From the NCBI GenBank assembly GCA_003455595.1, contig DMQT01000219.1, positions 1 to 17,103 on the forward strand: DNA of 17,103 bases, given 5' to 3'. A program made the translations under genes and the position numbers. This DNA comes from Betaproteobacteria bacterium. Lineage in GTDB: Bacteria > Pseudomonadota > Gammaproteobacteria > Burkholderiales > Sulfuriferulaceae. The notes below the pieces were generated by a model, which was given only the letters and a program-made list of their open reading frames with translations, was not told the origin of the DNA and did not search any database. This document shows, in pieces, positions 5,807 to 14,099 of this stretch. Positions within the stretch are counted from its first letter, which is position 1, and every line of letters begins with the position of its first letter.

Positions 5807-6574
5807 TCAGGCAGCGGCTTTGAACAGCCGGAAAAAATTGGCGCTGGTCGCCGCACCCACTTCTGCCACGTCAATATTCCGCAGCCGGGCAATTTCTTCA
5901 GCCACGTGTTTTACGTAGGCCGGTTCGTTGGTTTTGCCACGGTACGGCACCGGTGCGAGATAGGGCGAATCGGTTTCGATCAGCATGTGTTCAAGGCTGA
6001 TGGATTGCGCCACGTGTTTAAGCGCCACCGCATTCTTGAACGTGACGATGCCGGAAAAAGAGATATAGAAGCCCATTTCAATGGCCCGCTCGGCCACCGC
6101 CAGGCTTTCGGTAAAACAGTGCATTACCCCGCCAACTTGATCTGCACCCTCTTCTGCCATGATGCGCAGCGTGTCTTCGGACGATTCGCGGGTATGGATA
6201 ATCAGCGGCTTGCCGCTTTGCCGGGCCGCACGGATGTGGGTGCGGAAACGCTCGCGCTGCCATTCCAGATCGCCAGTCAGACGAAAGTAATCCAGCCCGG
6301 TCTCACCGATGGCGACAATTTTCGGGTGCGCTGCCAGCTCGACCAGCTGTGCAACGCTGGGCTCCTGTGTGTCTTCGTGGTCAGGATGTACGCCCACTGA
6401 AGCATACACATTGGGATAGTTTTCTGCGGTAGCCAGCACCTGCGGAAAGTCTTCCAGATTGACACTGACGCACAGCGCGTGGGTGACGGCGTTGTCTGCC
6501 ATGCGTGCCAGCAGGGCATCCTGCTGTTCGCCCAGGCCGGGGAAATTGATATGGCAATGCGAGTCGATGAACAT
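5807..6574 (-). CDS. tatD: TatD-family metal-dependent hydrolase/DNase
   Basis: A 255-residue TIM-barrel enzyme of the TatD/YcfH family; characterised members are metal-dependent 3'-5' exonucleases acting on DNA. Predicted metal ligands are all present: HxH at H6 and H8 (DSHCH), E91 (GETGLDYFR), H127 (IHTRE), H152 (HCFTES) and D202 (ETDSPYLAP). Its ATG lies 2 bases after the pilZ stop, so it belongs to the same operon. It does not act in Tat protein export, despite the name. YcfH-type paralogues are often placed near tmk and holB, which matches this location; the symbol is therefore loose. The split EI24 gene follows one base downstream. Confidence 0.95.
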   Translation of the reverse strand: MFIDSHCHINFPGLGEQQDALLARMADNAVTHALCVSVNLEDFPQVLATAENYPNVYASVGVHPDHEDTQEPSVAQLVELAAHPKIVAIGETGLDYFRLTGDLEWQRERFRTHIRAARQSGKPLIIHTRESSEDTLRIMAEEGADQVGGVMHCFTESLAVAERAIEMGFYISFSGIVTFKNAVALKHVAQSISLEHMLIETDSPYLAPVPYRGKTNEPAYVKHVAEEIARLRNIDVAEVGAATSANFFRLFKAAA

Positions 6575-6576
6575 GC

Positions 6577-6951
6577 TTACATGGTGTGGGTTTGACGGGT
6601 GGATTTGAGCGAACCACCCAACAAACCCTCAATCTTGTTGCGCGCAGCGATGCCGCTTTCGTTTTTATCAAACTGCACGCCGATACCCTGCGCTTTTCCA
6701 GCCGACGCCCCTGCTGGGGTAATCCACACCACTTTACCGGCGACCGGGATTTTATTCGGATCATCCATCAGGGTGAGCAGCATGAACACCTCATCTCCCA
6801 GCTTGTACTGTTTGCTGGTCGGGATGAAAATGCCGCCACCCTTGAGAAACGGCATATAGGCAGCAAACAGCGCGGATTTTTCCTTGATGCTCAGCGACAG
6901 GACACCGGGGCGGGCAATGGTGGCTGCGGCAATCTCAGCGGGCGTGCTCAT
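6577..6951 (-). CDS. pilZ: Type IV pilus assembly protein PilZ
   Basis: A 124-residue single-domain PilZ protein, close in length and sequence to the stand-alone PilZ of Pseudomonas and Xanthomonas. That protein is needed for type IV pilus formation, through contacts with the pilus motor regulators. Recognisable blocks are RPGVLSLSIKEK (14-25), MPFLKGGGIFIP (33-44), LGDEVFMLLTL (51-61) and GIGVQFD. The two-arginine RxxxR motif of c-di-GMP-binding PilZ domains is not seen, so ligand binding is unlikely. The ATG is preceded by AAGGAG 8 bases upstream. The gap after holB is about 21 bp; the holB-pilZ order is conserved in many gamma- and betaproteobacteria. Confidence 0.95.
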   Translation of the reverse strand: MSTPAEIAAATIARPGVLSLSIKEKSALFAAYMPFLKGGGIFIPTSKQYKLGDEVFMLLTLMDDPNKIPVAGKVVWITPAGASAGKAQGIGVQFDKNESGIAARNKIEGLLGGSLKSTRQTHTM

Positions 6952-6972
6952 GCGTGCGCTCCTTGGTTGATT

Positions 6973-7992
6973 TCAAACGAACAAATTGGCGTATTCCAGT
7001 AACACATCTTCCAGCACCATCTGTGGGTTGAGTGGGTGCTGGGCACTGGCGCGCGCAGCCTGTAGGCGGCGTTCGAACGCCAGCAGCCGGATTAAGTTAG
7101 CACGCCCGGCAAGACCTCGCAATTGCGCTGCAAAATCTACCTGATAGCGTAACTGACCCGTTAATTGCAGGCTGAGCAGATCGTGCTGCCATTGTTGTAA
7201 CCAGTGGATCAATTCCACCATGCTGTGTTTGGCGTGTTGCTCGGCCAAGCGCAGGCTATCAGCCACACTCACTTGCAGCAGGCCCGTCAAAAATGCCTGC
7301 CGCCGCGCCTGATAATCGGTCTCGGCCAGCTGCTGTGCCAATAACGGCGCGCCCCCGGCTTGCGCAAGGCAGGCGGCAGCGTGTTGCACCTTGTGCTGAT
7401 TAAGCCAGGCCAGCGCATCGGTCGGATCGGGCAGCGTGAAGCGCAGCTGATGACAACGGCTCAAAATAGTTGGCAGCAGGCGACTGGGATGGTGGCTGAC
7501 CAGGATCAACACCACGTGGGCAGGCGGTTCTTCGAGCGTTTTCAGTAAGGCGTTGGCAGCGGCGTTGTTCAGCGCTTCGGCTGGGTGAATCAGCGCCACC
7601 CGCAATCCGCCACGGTGCGTGCTCAGGTGCACGAATTCATTCAGGCTACGTATCTGTGCCACGCTGATTTGCTGACCGGCTGTGGCGCTTTTTCGCTCGG
7701 GCGTCTCGATGCTGTCTGCAGTGTCGTCTTCTTCCAGCACAGCCGGTTGCAACTTGCGAAAATCCGGATGGCTACCCTGCCCCATCCAGTGACACGACGG
7801 GCACTGGCCACACGCCACGCTGCCGCCCGCCTGCGGTTGTTCGCATAACAGCAACCGGACAAAGCGCTCGGCCACGGCCAGCTTGCCTATCCCCGCACGG
7901 CCATGCAGCAGCAGCGCATGCGGCAACTGTACGCGGAGTTGCACCAGGCGTTGCCACAGGTTGTCATTCCACGGGTGCAGTGGGCTGCTCAT
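6973..7992 (-). CDS. holB: DNA polymerase III subunit delta'
   Basis: The delta' subunit of the clamp loader, which helps place the beta sliding clamp on primed DNA. The 339 residues are normal. An AAA+ module starts with a degenerate P-loop GRAGIGK (31-37). A zinc module has cysteines 50, 61, 64 and 67 (CGQCPSC), and the sensor-1 SRC motif is at 178-180 (ILSRC). [11 protein letters not shown] (147-157) is characteristic. A stretch around 83-106 (acidic, then Thr/Ser-rich) is a little longer than in many homologues. The ATG overlaps the tmk stop as ATGA, so the two are translationally coupled. Confidence 0.96.
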   Translation of the reverse strand: MSSPLHPWNDNLWQRLVQLRVQLPHALLLHGRAGIGKLAVAERFVRLLLCEQPQAGGSVACGQCPSCHWMGQGSHPDFRKLQPAVLEEDDTADSIETPERKSATAGQQISVAQIRSLNEFVHLSTHRGGLRVALIHPAEALNNAAANALLKTLEEPPAHVVLILVSHHPSRLLPTILSRCHQLRFTLPDPTDALAWLNQHKVQHAAACLAQAGGAPLLAQQLAETDYQARRQAFLTGLLQVSVADSLRLAEQHAKHSMVELIHWLQQWQHDLLSLQLTGQLRYQVDFAAQLRGLAGRANLIRLLAFERRLQAARASAQHPLNPQMVLEDVLLEYANLFV

Positions 7993-8588
7993 AATAGATT
8001 CAGGATAGCCGCCAATTCGTCACGAATCTGTTCTACGCTGCGTGCGCCGTTGATGATGCGAAAGCGTGCGGGATACTGCTGGGCACGCCGCAAGTATTGC
8101 GCCCTGACGCGCTCAAAAAAATCATTTTTCTCCTGCTCGAACCGATCCAGGTTGCCATTGCCCGCCAGACGCTGGCTGGCAATCGCGACTTCAACATCGA
8201 ATAGCAGCGTCAAATCCGGTTGCAAGCCGTCCTGCACCCAGTCTTCCAATACACGCAGCTTGTCCTCGTCAATACCGCGCCCGCCGCACTGGTAGGCAAA
8301 GCTGGCATCGGTAAAACGGTCTGATATCACATATGCGCCGCGCGACAGGGCAGGCAAGATGACTCGATCCAGGTGTTCGCGACGCGCGGCAAACATCAGC
8401 AGCGCTTCGGTTTCAATGTGCATGGGTTCGCTCAGTAGCAGCCCGCGCAGGGCTTCACCCAGCGGCGTGCCACCTGGCTCGCGCGTGACCACGACTTCGT
8501 CACCGCGCGCGCGCAGCTGCTCTGCCAGCCAGGCCAGATGGGTGCTTTTACCGGCGCCGTCGATTCCTTCAAGTGTAATGAATGGCAT
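7989..8588 (-). CDS. tmk: Thymidylate kinase
   Basis: Phosphorylates dTMP to dTDP with ATP, an essential step in dTTP supply in the cytoplasm. The 199-residue protein has the P-loop GIDGAGKST (8-16), the REPGG motif (36-40) that places the nucleotides, DRF (90-92) with the following SFAYQ, and a GGRG element (102-105). The C-terminal half carries the [13 protein letters not shown] segment seen in proteobacterial enzymes. It starts 3 bases after the mltG stop and overlaps holB by 4 bases, so expression should depend on the long upstream operon. Confidence 0.97.
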   Translation of the reverse strand: MPFITLEGIDGAGKSTHLAWLAEQLRARGDEVVVTREPGGTPLGEALRGLLLSEPMHIETEALLMFAARREHLDRVILPALSRGAYVISDRFTDASFAYQCGGRGIDEDKLRVLEDWVQDGLQPDLTLLFDVEVAIASQRLAGNGNLDRFEQEKNDFFERVRAQYLRRAQQYPARFRIINGARSVEQIRDELAAILNLL

Positions 8589-8591
8589 GCT

Positions 8592-9581
8592 TCAGTTTCC
8601 GTTCTTTTGATAGCGCGCTACCGCACGGTTATGTTCTTCAAGCGTGTCGGAGAACTGATGCGAGCCGTCGCCTTTGGCCACAAAATACAGCGCATCGCTG
8701 TGCGCCGGATGCAGCGCGGCATGGATGGAATCAAGCCCCGGCATGGCAATCGGCGTCGGCGGCAAACCCGCACGCGTATAAGTATTGTAAGGCGTGTCGG
8801 TCTGCAAATCGCGCTTGCGCAGATTACCGTCATACGCCATGCCCAGACCATAAATCACCGAGGGGTCGGTCTGCAGACGCATGCCGGTGCGCAGCCGGTT
8901 GATGAATATCGCGGCAATCAGTGGCCGCTCACTTGCCACGGCCGTTTCTTTTTCGATGATGGAGGCCATGATGAGCGCCTGGTAAGGAGAGTCATATGGC
9001 AGACCGGGCGCCCGCACTGCCCATTCCTTGTCGAGATGCTGCTGCATCGTTTCATAGGCACGGCGCAGGATGGATAAGTCGCTTTTGCCCGAATCGATAT
9101 AGTACTTTGCCGGGAAAAACAGCCCTTCCGGCTGATCCATTTTAATACCGAGCTGATCCAGTATCGCTGCCGCACTCAAACTGGTCGTGTCGTGCCGCAC
9201 CGACGGATGCGCATCCAGCGCATCGCGCATCTGCTGAAACGTCCAGCCTTCGATAAACACGATTTCACGTGCGCTGACTTCACCCTGTGTCAGCTTGTCC
9301 AGCAGCGCCAGCGGCGTCAGCGCGCGGCCCAGCGTATAGTGGCCAGCCTTGATACGGGCGGCTTTTCCCAGCAAGCGCGCCAACAGACGAAAGCGCCAGC
9401 GGTCGGGCGTCACGCCCTGGGTGTGTAATTGTGCTGCCACACTGCTCAGGCTGCTGCTGGGTTGCAAGGTAAATTCCATCGGCACGGTTTTCAGCGCCAG
9501 GGGCGTATAGGCAAACTGCGCCAGCACGCCCGCCAGCACCAGCGCGGCGACGATACCCAATATCATCAAACGTTTAATCAA
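8592..9581 (-). CDS. mltG: Endolytic murein transglycosylase MltG
   Basis: An inner-membrane enzyme that cuts nascent peptidoglycan glycan strands, thought to set their length (YceG family). A single N-terminal anchor (about 5-25) is followed by the periplasmic domain. The catalytic glutamate lies in ASIIEKETA (E210), with the partner ER after it, and the GLPPTPI and FVAKGDGSHQFS blocks are typical. The start is uncertain. I favour TTG at 9581, giving MIKRLMILG and 329 residues, because it puts basic residues before the membrane helix. The ATG at 9566 would remove them. A longer reading to 9644 would extend deep into pabC. The gene overlaps the pabC end by a few bases, so coupling is likely. 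Confidence 0.93.
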   Translation of the reverse strand: MIKRLMILGIVAALVLAGVLAQFAYTPLALKTVPMEFTLQPSSSLSSVAAQLHTQGVTPDRWRFRLLARLLGKAARIKAGHYTLGRALTPLALLDKLTQGEVSAREIVFIEGWTFQQMRDALDAHPSVRHDTTSLSAAAILDQLGIKMDQPEGLFFPAKYYIDSGKSDLSILRRAYETMQQHLDKEWAVRAPGLPYDSPYQALIMASIIEKETAVASERPLIAAIFINRLRTGMRLQTDPSVIYGLGMAYDGNLRKRDLQTDTPYNTYTRAGLPPTPIAMPGLDSIHAALHPAHSDALYFVAKGDGSHQFSDTLEEHNRAVARYQKNGN

Positions 9582-10386
9582 TGCTCTGTTCCAGTAAATT
9601 ACGCAGCGCCGGCGTGTATTGAGCACCGGTCCAGTGTTTGTCACCCAGTTGACGCACGCGCCAAATGCCGATGACGCTATTACACATCATCACCTCGTCA
9701 GCGGCGAGCAGCGCAGGCAGTGCCAGCGCCTGAACCTGCACGCTCAAGTTTAGCCGCGGTGCCAGTGCGAGCAGACGTGCGCGCGTGACCCCTGCGATGC
9801 CGCTGTGTGTCAGCGCTGGCGTCAGCAGCGTATTACCCAGGCGGATAAATAGATTGCTCATGCAGCCGCCGATCACCTGATCCTGCGTATCCAGCAAAAT
9901 ACCTTCGGTAATGTCGGCATCCTGCCATTCGCTGCGTGCCAGCACGTTTTCCAGCCGGTTGAGATGCTTGATCCCCGCCAGCGCCGGTTGCCGGGCCAGA
10001 CGCAAATCGCATACGCGGGCGACGATGCCGTCGTCATAATACGCCTGCGGATAAGCGGGTAGCGCGCTACTGGCAACGATACGCACTCCAACCGAATGGG
10101 CAGGCATCGCATAGCCGCGTTGCCCGACGCCGCGCGTGACGGTGATTTTTACCACACAGTCGGGCGCCTGCGCAGCGATCTGAGTCAGATCGTCATGCAA
10201 GCTTGTTTCAGCCGGACAGGGCAGATGAAGCCGAGTGCAATCCGCGGCTAACGTGGCATAGTGCGACGGCCATGCAACCGTTTTGCCCGCACGCAGCACA
10301 AGAGTGCGGAACACGCCATCTCCGTACGCCAGACCACGATCCAGTGCACTGACGGTATCAATCCGCTTGCCGTCGACCAGAATCAA
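9574..10386 (-). CDS. pabC: Aminodeoxychorismate lyase
   Basis: A PLP-dependent lyase that turns 4-amino-4-deoxychorismate into p-aminobenzoate and pyruvate for folate synthesis. The protein has 270 residues in the fold type IV (branched-chain transaminase-like) family. The PLP lysine is K140 in GIKHLNRLEN, and DRGLAYGDGVF (16-26) is the family N-terminal signature. The TTG at 10386 is chosen because it overlaps the pabB stop (bases ATTGA), has GGGGGTGG upstream, and gives the typical start MILVDGKRID. An alternative TTG at 10407 would add a glycine stretch. The pabB-pabC pair next to each other makes the assignment firm over D-amino-acid transaminase. Confidence 0.92.
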   Translation of the reverse strand: MILVDGKRIDTVSALDRGLAYGDGVFRTLVLRAGKTVAWPSHYATLAADCTRLHLPCPAETSLHDDLTQIAAQAPDCVVKITVTRGVGQRGYAMPAHSVGVRIVASSALPAYPQAYYDDGIVARVCDLRLARQPALAGIKHLNRLENVLARSEWQDADITEGILLDTQDQVIGGCMSNLFIRLGNTLLTPALTHSGIAGVTRARLLALAPRLNLSVQVQALALPALLAADEVMMCNSVIGIWRVRQLGDKHWTGAQYTPALRNLLEQSID

Positions 10387-11699
10387 TCCGCCACCCCCAA
10401 TGCCCAAAGCAACCCACGTGCCTTGGCGCGTGTTTCTTGCAACTCTCGCAGCGGATCAGAATCCGCGACAATACCGGCACCGGCGGAAAACGTAATGTGT
10501 TCATCGCTCAGCATCATGCTGCGGATCAGAATATTCATGTCCATGTCGCCATCCCGATTCACATACCCCATGCTGCCGGTGTAGGCGTGGCGCGGACTCG
10601 TCTCCAGCTCACGGATAATCTGCATGGTGCGCACTTTGGGACAACCGGTGATGGTGCCGCCGGGAAACAGCGCCCGCAACACCGCCGCGGGCGAGACATC
10701 GTCGCGCAACATGCCGCTGACACTCGATTCAATATGGTGCACGTGGGTATAGGTCGCGACCGCCATCAGCTCGTCGACCTTGACGCTACCCGGCACGCTC
10801 ACGCGGCCGAGGTCATTGCGTTCAAGATCAACCAGCATCACGTGTTCAGCGCGTTCTTTGGGATGCGCCACCAGCTCGGCGCGGGTCTGTGCGTCACGCG
10901 TCGGGTCAGTATGGCGCGGATAAGTGCCCGCGATCGGGCGCGTTTGCGCCTTGCCGGATTGCACCCGTACCAGTCGTTCAGGTGAAGAGCTGATAATACT
11001 GTGGTGCTCACCCAGCCGCGCCAGTCCGCCAAACGGGGCGGGATTGGCACGTCGTAGTGCCTGGTATACGTCAGCTGGCCTGGCACCGGAATGCAGCTGT
11101 CCCTGCCAGCGACGCGACAGATTAACCTGAAACACGTCACCCTCGCGGATGTACTGCTGGATCCGCCCAACACCCGCCAAAAAAGCCTGTTCGGCTTCTT
11201 CAGTGAATGTCAGCACTCGCACCGGCGCTGCGCTATGGTTAGGTACCGTGGCCAGGTCGTGCTGAATATCGTCAAGCAAATGCGCGCTGTCCGATTCGGC
11301 AAACAACCAGGTTTGCGCGGTGGCACGGTTGACCAGAATGGCAGCCGGAATGCGCATCAGACAGGCATCTGGAAAGTGGCTGTCGGCCTCACGCCGCGCC
11401 ACACTCGGTTCCAGCGCATGCAGCGTTTCGTAACCCAGATAGACAAACCAGCCGCCGCGAAATGGTAAGTGCGCTGCAACCGCCTCGGTCGGGCAGCGTA
11501 GCGACTGCCAGTCGGCCGCCAGTCGCGCGTAAACATCCGTAGTGGATGTGGCGTCGAAACATTCATGCTGGCTGGGAAAGCCCAGCAGAATATCCCAGCC
11601 GCCACCCGACGCCGTTTCCAGCAACACGGGATAGCGTTGCGGCCAGCACGCATGCAGCTTGAGCAGATCGGGGGTGCCAGGTAAAGAGAGAACGGGCAC
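10383..11699 (-). CDS. pabB: Aminodeoxychorismate synthase component I
   Basis: Converts chorismate to 4-amino-4-deoxychorismate, using ammonia supplied by a glutaminase partner (PabA) not seen in the window. The 438-residue protein has the chorismate-binding domain with DVFQVNLSRRW (188-198), PFGG near 222, the catalytic EHVMLVDLERNDLGRV run (285-300), HIESSVSG and PGGTITGCPK (346-355). The PIxGT motif is PIAGT (255-259), with Ala at 257. Escherichia coli PabB has a lysine there that forms a covalent intermediate, and TrpE enzymes have Ala. The pabC neighbour still argues for PabB. GTG is used as start, without a strong ribosome-binding site. Confidence 0.88.
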   Translation of the reverse strand: MPVLSLPGTPDLLKLHACWPQRYPVLLETASGGGWDILLGFPSQHECFDATSTTDVYARLAADWQSLRCPTEAVAAHLPFRGGWFVYLGYETLHALEPSVARREADSHFPDACLMRIPAAILVNRATAQTWLFAESDSAHLLDDIQHDLATVPNHSAAPVRVLTFTEEAEQAFLAGVGRIQQYIREGDVFQVNLSRRWQGQLHSGARPADVYQALRRANPAPFGGLARLGEHHSIISSSPERLVRVQSGKAQTRPIAGTYPRHTDPTRDAQTRAELVAHPKERAEHVMLVDLERNDLGRVSVPGSVKVDELMAVATYTHVHHIESSVSGMLRDDVSPAAVLRALFPGGTITGCPKVRTMQIIRELETSPRHAYTGSMGYVNRDGDMDMNILIRSMMLSDEHITFSAGAGIVADSDPLRELQETRAKARGLLWALGVAD

Positions 11700-11708
11700 G
11701 GTAAGTAA

Positions 11709-11728
11709 CGCACTGCCAAGGCAGTGTG
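11709..11728 (-). promoter_or_regulatory. Hairpin between fabF and pabB
   Basis: CACTGCC (11711-11717) and GGCAGTG (11720-11726) form a perfect inverted repeat, with one more G-U and one more C-G pair outside. It fills most of the short gap between the fabF stop and the GTG start of pabB. There is no T-run after it, so it is not a classic terminator. It could trim the fab transcript or reduce read-through into the folate genes. Role inferred from position only. Confidence 0.5.
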
Positions 11729-11734
11729 CCTATG

Positions 11735-12973
11735 TCAGACTTTACGAAATACCAACGTGCCGTTGGTGCCGCCAAAGCCGAATGAATTCGACAATGCAAC
11801 ATCAATTTTCATCTGGCGGGCGATGTTCGGCACGTAATCCAGATCGCAGGCTTCATCCTGATCAAAAATATTGATCGTGGGTGGTGCCACTTGCTGGTAA
11901 ATACTCATCACGGAAAAAACCGCCTCCACACCCCCTGCAGCACCCAGCAGATGACCGGTCATGGACTTGGTCGAACTGATTGCGGTCTTGTAGGCATGCT
12001 CGCCCAGCGCCGTTTTCATTGCCTTGGTTTCGGCCAAATCACCCAGTGGGGTAGAGGTGCCATGCGCGTTGATGTAATCCACCTGATCGGCATTCAACCC
12101 GGCGTTTTTCAGGGCATTGCGCATGCAGCGCGCTGCGCCTTCGCCGCTTTCGACCGGTGCAGTCATATGATAGGCATCACCACTCATGCCAAAGCCTGCC
12201 AGTTCCGCGTAAATTTTGGCACCGCGCGCCTTGGCGTGCTCATATTCCTCCAGCACCAGAATACCGGCACCCTCGCCCATGACGAAACCATCACGTTCCT
12301 TATCCCAAGGGCGACTCGAGGTCGCCGGGTCGTCGTTGCGTGTGGACAATGCCCGCGCCGCAGCAAATCCGCCAATGCCCAAGGGGCTTAACGCAGATTC
12401 GGCACCGCCCGCCACCATCACGTCGGCGTCGCCGTACTCGATCATGCGCGCTGAATCGCCAATGCAATGGGTGGCCGTGGTGCACGCCGTGACCATGGCC
12501 AGATTGGGACCTTTGAATCCATACATGATCGACAGGTTGCCAGCGATCATGTTGATAATCGAAGCCGGGATAAAAAACGGCGAAATCTTGCGTGCGCCGC
12601 CGGCCAGGTAGGCATTGTGCGTTTCTTCGATCAGCGGCAGACCGCCGATGCCCGAGCCGATATTGACGCCGATACGCTCGGCATTCTCTTCAGTGACTTC
12701 CAGACCCGAATCCTTAACGGCTTCCATCGCCGCCACCATGCCGTATTGAATAAAAACATCCATACGGCGTGCGTCCTTCACGCTCAGATACTGCTCGGCT
12801 TCGAAGTTTTTAACTTCACCGGCAATCTGAGCGTTGAACGGGCTGGGATCAAACCGGGTAATCCGGGTGATACCCGACTTGCCCGCCAGGATATTGGACC
12901 AGGATTCCTGGATACCAATACCGACCGGGGAAACAATACCCAGGCCGGTGATTACAACTCTGCGCTTGGCCAA
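11735..12973 (-). CDS. fabF: 3-oxoacyl-ACP synthase II (KAS II)
   Basis: Condensing enzyme that extends acyl-ACP with malonyl-ACP in fatty acid synthesis and converts palmitoleoyl- to vaccenoyl-ACP chains. The 412-residue thiolase-fold protein has the Cys-His-His triad: C164 (TACTTATH), H304 (NAHGTSTP) and H341 (SMTGHLLG). The GFGGTNG end is typical. The start codon is TTG at 12973 with GGAG about 5 bases upstream; no ATG fits before the family start [10 protein letters not shown]. It follows acpP by about 27 bp, the usual acpP-fabF order, and is the last fatty acid gene in the run. Confidence 0.97.
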   Translation of the reverse strand: MAKRRVVITGLGIVSPVGIGIQESWSNILAGKSGITRITRFDPSPFNAQIAGEVKNFEAEQYLSVKDARRMDVFIQYGMVAAMEAVKDSGLEVTEENAERIGVNIGSGIGGLPLIEETHNAYLAGGARKISPFFIPASIINMIAGNLSIMYGFKGPNLAMVTACTTATHCIGDSARMIEYGDADVMVAGGAESALSPLGIGGFAAARALSTRNDDPATSSRPWDKERDGFVMGEGAGILVLEEYEHAKARGAKIYAELAGFGMSGDAYHMTAPVESGEGAARCMRNALKNAGLNADQVDYINAHGTSTPLGDLAETKAMKTALGEHAYKTAISSTKSMTGHLLGAAGGVEAVFSVMSIYQQVAPPTINIFDQDEACDLDYVPNIARQMKIDVALSNSFGFGGTNGTLVFRKV

Positions 12974-13000
12974 ATTAGCTCCGCGAGACAGTTAGAAAAA

Positions 13001-13240
13001 TTACTTGGCGAGGTGGCCATTGACGTAGTCAACAGCCTGTTTGACGTTGGTGATTTTTTCAGCTTCTTCGTCTGGGATTTCGCATTCGAATTCTTCTTCC
13101 AGCGCCATCACCAGTTCGACGGTATCGAGGGAATCCGCGCCCAGATCTTCCACAAAGGAAGATTCGATTTTAACGTCGGCTTCATTGACGCCCAGTTGTT
13201 CAGCGACGATTTTCTTGACACGTTGTTCGATGTTGTCCAT
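13001..13240 (-). CDS. acpP: Acyl carrier protein
   Basis: Small acidic carrier that holds growing fatty acyl chains on a 4'-phosphopantetheine arm. The 79-residue protein has the attachment serine S37 in the [11 protein letters not shown] motif and the four-helix pattern with many Glu/Asp. GGGAG stands 7 bases before the ATG, a strong ribosome-binding site that fits its usual high abundance. It is set apart from fabG by 107 bp holding hairpins and a possible promoter, so it is probably expressed at a level separate from its upstream neighbours. Confidence 0.98.
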   Translation of the reverse strand: MDNIEQRVKKIVAEQLGVNEADVKIESSFVEDLGADSLDTVELVMALEEEFECEIPDEEAEKITNVKQAVDYVNGHLAK

Positions 13241-13270
13241 CTCGGTACTCCCAAATAGTAAACAAAAAGC

Positions 13271-13296
13271 GTTGGCATTCTAACAAAGTTGCCAAC
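13271..13296 (-). terminator. Terminator-like hairpin upstream of acpP
   Basis: On the minus strand GTTGGCA and TGCCAAC form a 7-bp perfect stem with a 12-base loop, followed by GC and then TTTTTGTTT. That is the form of an intrinsic terminator or attenuator for RNA coming from fabG. The T-run is broken from the stem by two bases. It overlaps the predicted -10 of the acpP promoter, so the two uses may be linked. Confidence 0.45.
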
Positions 13297-13305
13297 ATAA
13301 CCCAA
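13277..13305 (-). promoter_or_regulatory. Candidate acpP promoter
   Basis: Minus-strand TTGGGT (13305-13300) and TAGAAT (13282-13277) are separated by 17 bp. The -10 matches sigma-70 at 5 of 6 bases and the -35 at only 3. The distance to the acpP ATG leaves a leader of about 30 bases. An extra promoter before acpP is common in proteobacteria. The weak -35 keeps this tentative. Confidence 0.3.
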
Positions 13306-13313
13306 ACCCAACA

Positions 13314-13346
13314 CGGGTAAAACTGATGCAACGGGTGGTTTACCCG
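13314..13346 (-). promoter_or_regulatory. Hairpin immediately after the fabG stop
   Basis: CGGGTAAA (13314-13321) and TTTACCCG (13339-13346) form an 8-bp perfect inverted repeat ending two bases from the fabG stop codon. An alternative smaller stem, CGGGT/ACCCG, can form inside the same arm. There is no T-run next to it on the minus strand, so 3'-end stabilisation or processing is more likely than termination. Together with the hairpin nearer acpP it makes a two-hairpin spacer. Confidence 0.45.
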
Positions 13347-13347
13347 C

Positions 13348-14088
13348 TTATTCCATGTACATGCCACCATTCACGTGCAAATTGGCACCCGTAATATACG
13401 CCGCCTGCGCCGACGCCAGGAAAGCCACGGCATGGCCGATATCATCGACCTGCCCCAGACGCCCCAGCGGAATGTGCGTGAGCAAGGCATCCCGCTGCGC
13501 GTCTGGCAGCGCACGCGTCATGTCGGTATCAATAAAGCCCGGCGACACGCAATTGACCGTGATATTACGACTGCCGACCTCGCGCGCGAGTGATTTTGAG
13601 AAGCCGACCAGCCCGGCCTTGGCCGCTGCGTAGTTGGTCTGGCCCGCGTTACCCATGGCACCGACCACAGAACTGATATTGATGATGCGACCGTAGCGCG
13701 CTTTCATCATGGCACGCACTACGCCGCGCGACAGCTTGAATACGGAACTGAGATTGGTCTGCATGATGTCATCCCACTCCTCGTCTTTCATGCGCATCAG
13801 CAGGTTATCGCGGGTAATGCCGGCATTGTTCACCAGAATGCCAATGTCGCCATGGATTTTCTGGATGGCATCGAGCGTGCTCGTGACACTGTCAACATCA
13901 GTCACCTGCAACACCCGGCCTTCGCCCTGCACGCCAGCTGCCTGCAAATAGGCGGTAATGGCTTCCGCACCGGTGGCACTGGTAGCAGTGCCGATCACGA
14001 TCGCACCTTGTTTACCCAACTGCAATGCAATAGCCTGGCCGATCCCTCGGCTGGCGCCGGTAATCAATGCGATTTTTCCTTGCGGCAT
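13348..14088 (-). CDS. fabG: 3-oxoacyl-ACP reductase
   Basis: NADPH-dependent reductase for the first reduction of each fatty acid elongation round. The 246-residue short-chain dehydrogenase has the cofactor motif TGASRGIG (10-17), NNAG (87-90) and the catalytic S140, Y153 and K157 (YAAAK). The C-terminal end HVNGGMYME is the FabG signature. Start ATG has AGGAG 6 bases upstream and lies just after the fabD stop (11 bp gap), so fabD and fabG are cotranscribed. Confidence 0.97.
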   Translation of the reverse strand: MPQGKIALITGASRGIGQAIALQLGKQGAIVIGTATSATGAEAITAYLQAAGVQGEGRVLQVTDVDSVTSTLDAIQKIHGDIGILVNNAGITRDNLLMRMKDEEWDDIMQTNLSSVFKLSRGVVRAMMKARYGRIINISSVVGAMGNAGQTNYAAAKAGLVGFSKSLAREVGSRNITVNCVSPGFIDTDMTRALPDAQRDALLTHIPLGRLGQVDDIGHAVAFLASAQAAYITGANLHVNGGMYME

Positions 14089-14099
14089 GGGGTCTCCTG

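Noticed and set aside
5427..6400. Plus-strand open frames across the tatD end and EI24 N-half
   Set aside because: They are shadows of tatD and the EI24 half; no domain, no ribosome-binding site and biased composition.
12467..13258. Plus-strand frame of 263 codons across fabF and acpP
   Set aside because: Antisense to two certain genes and lacks any recognisable protein family.
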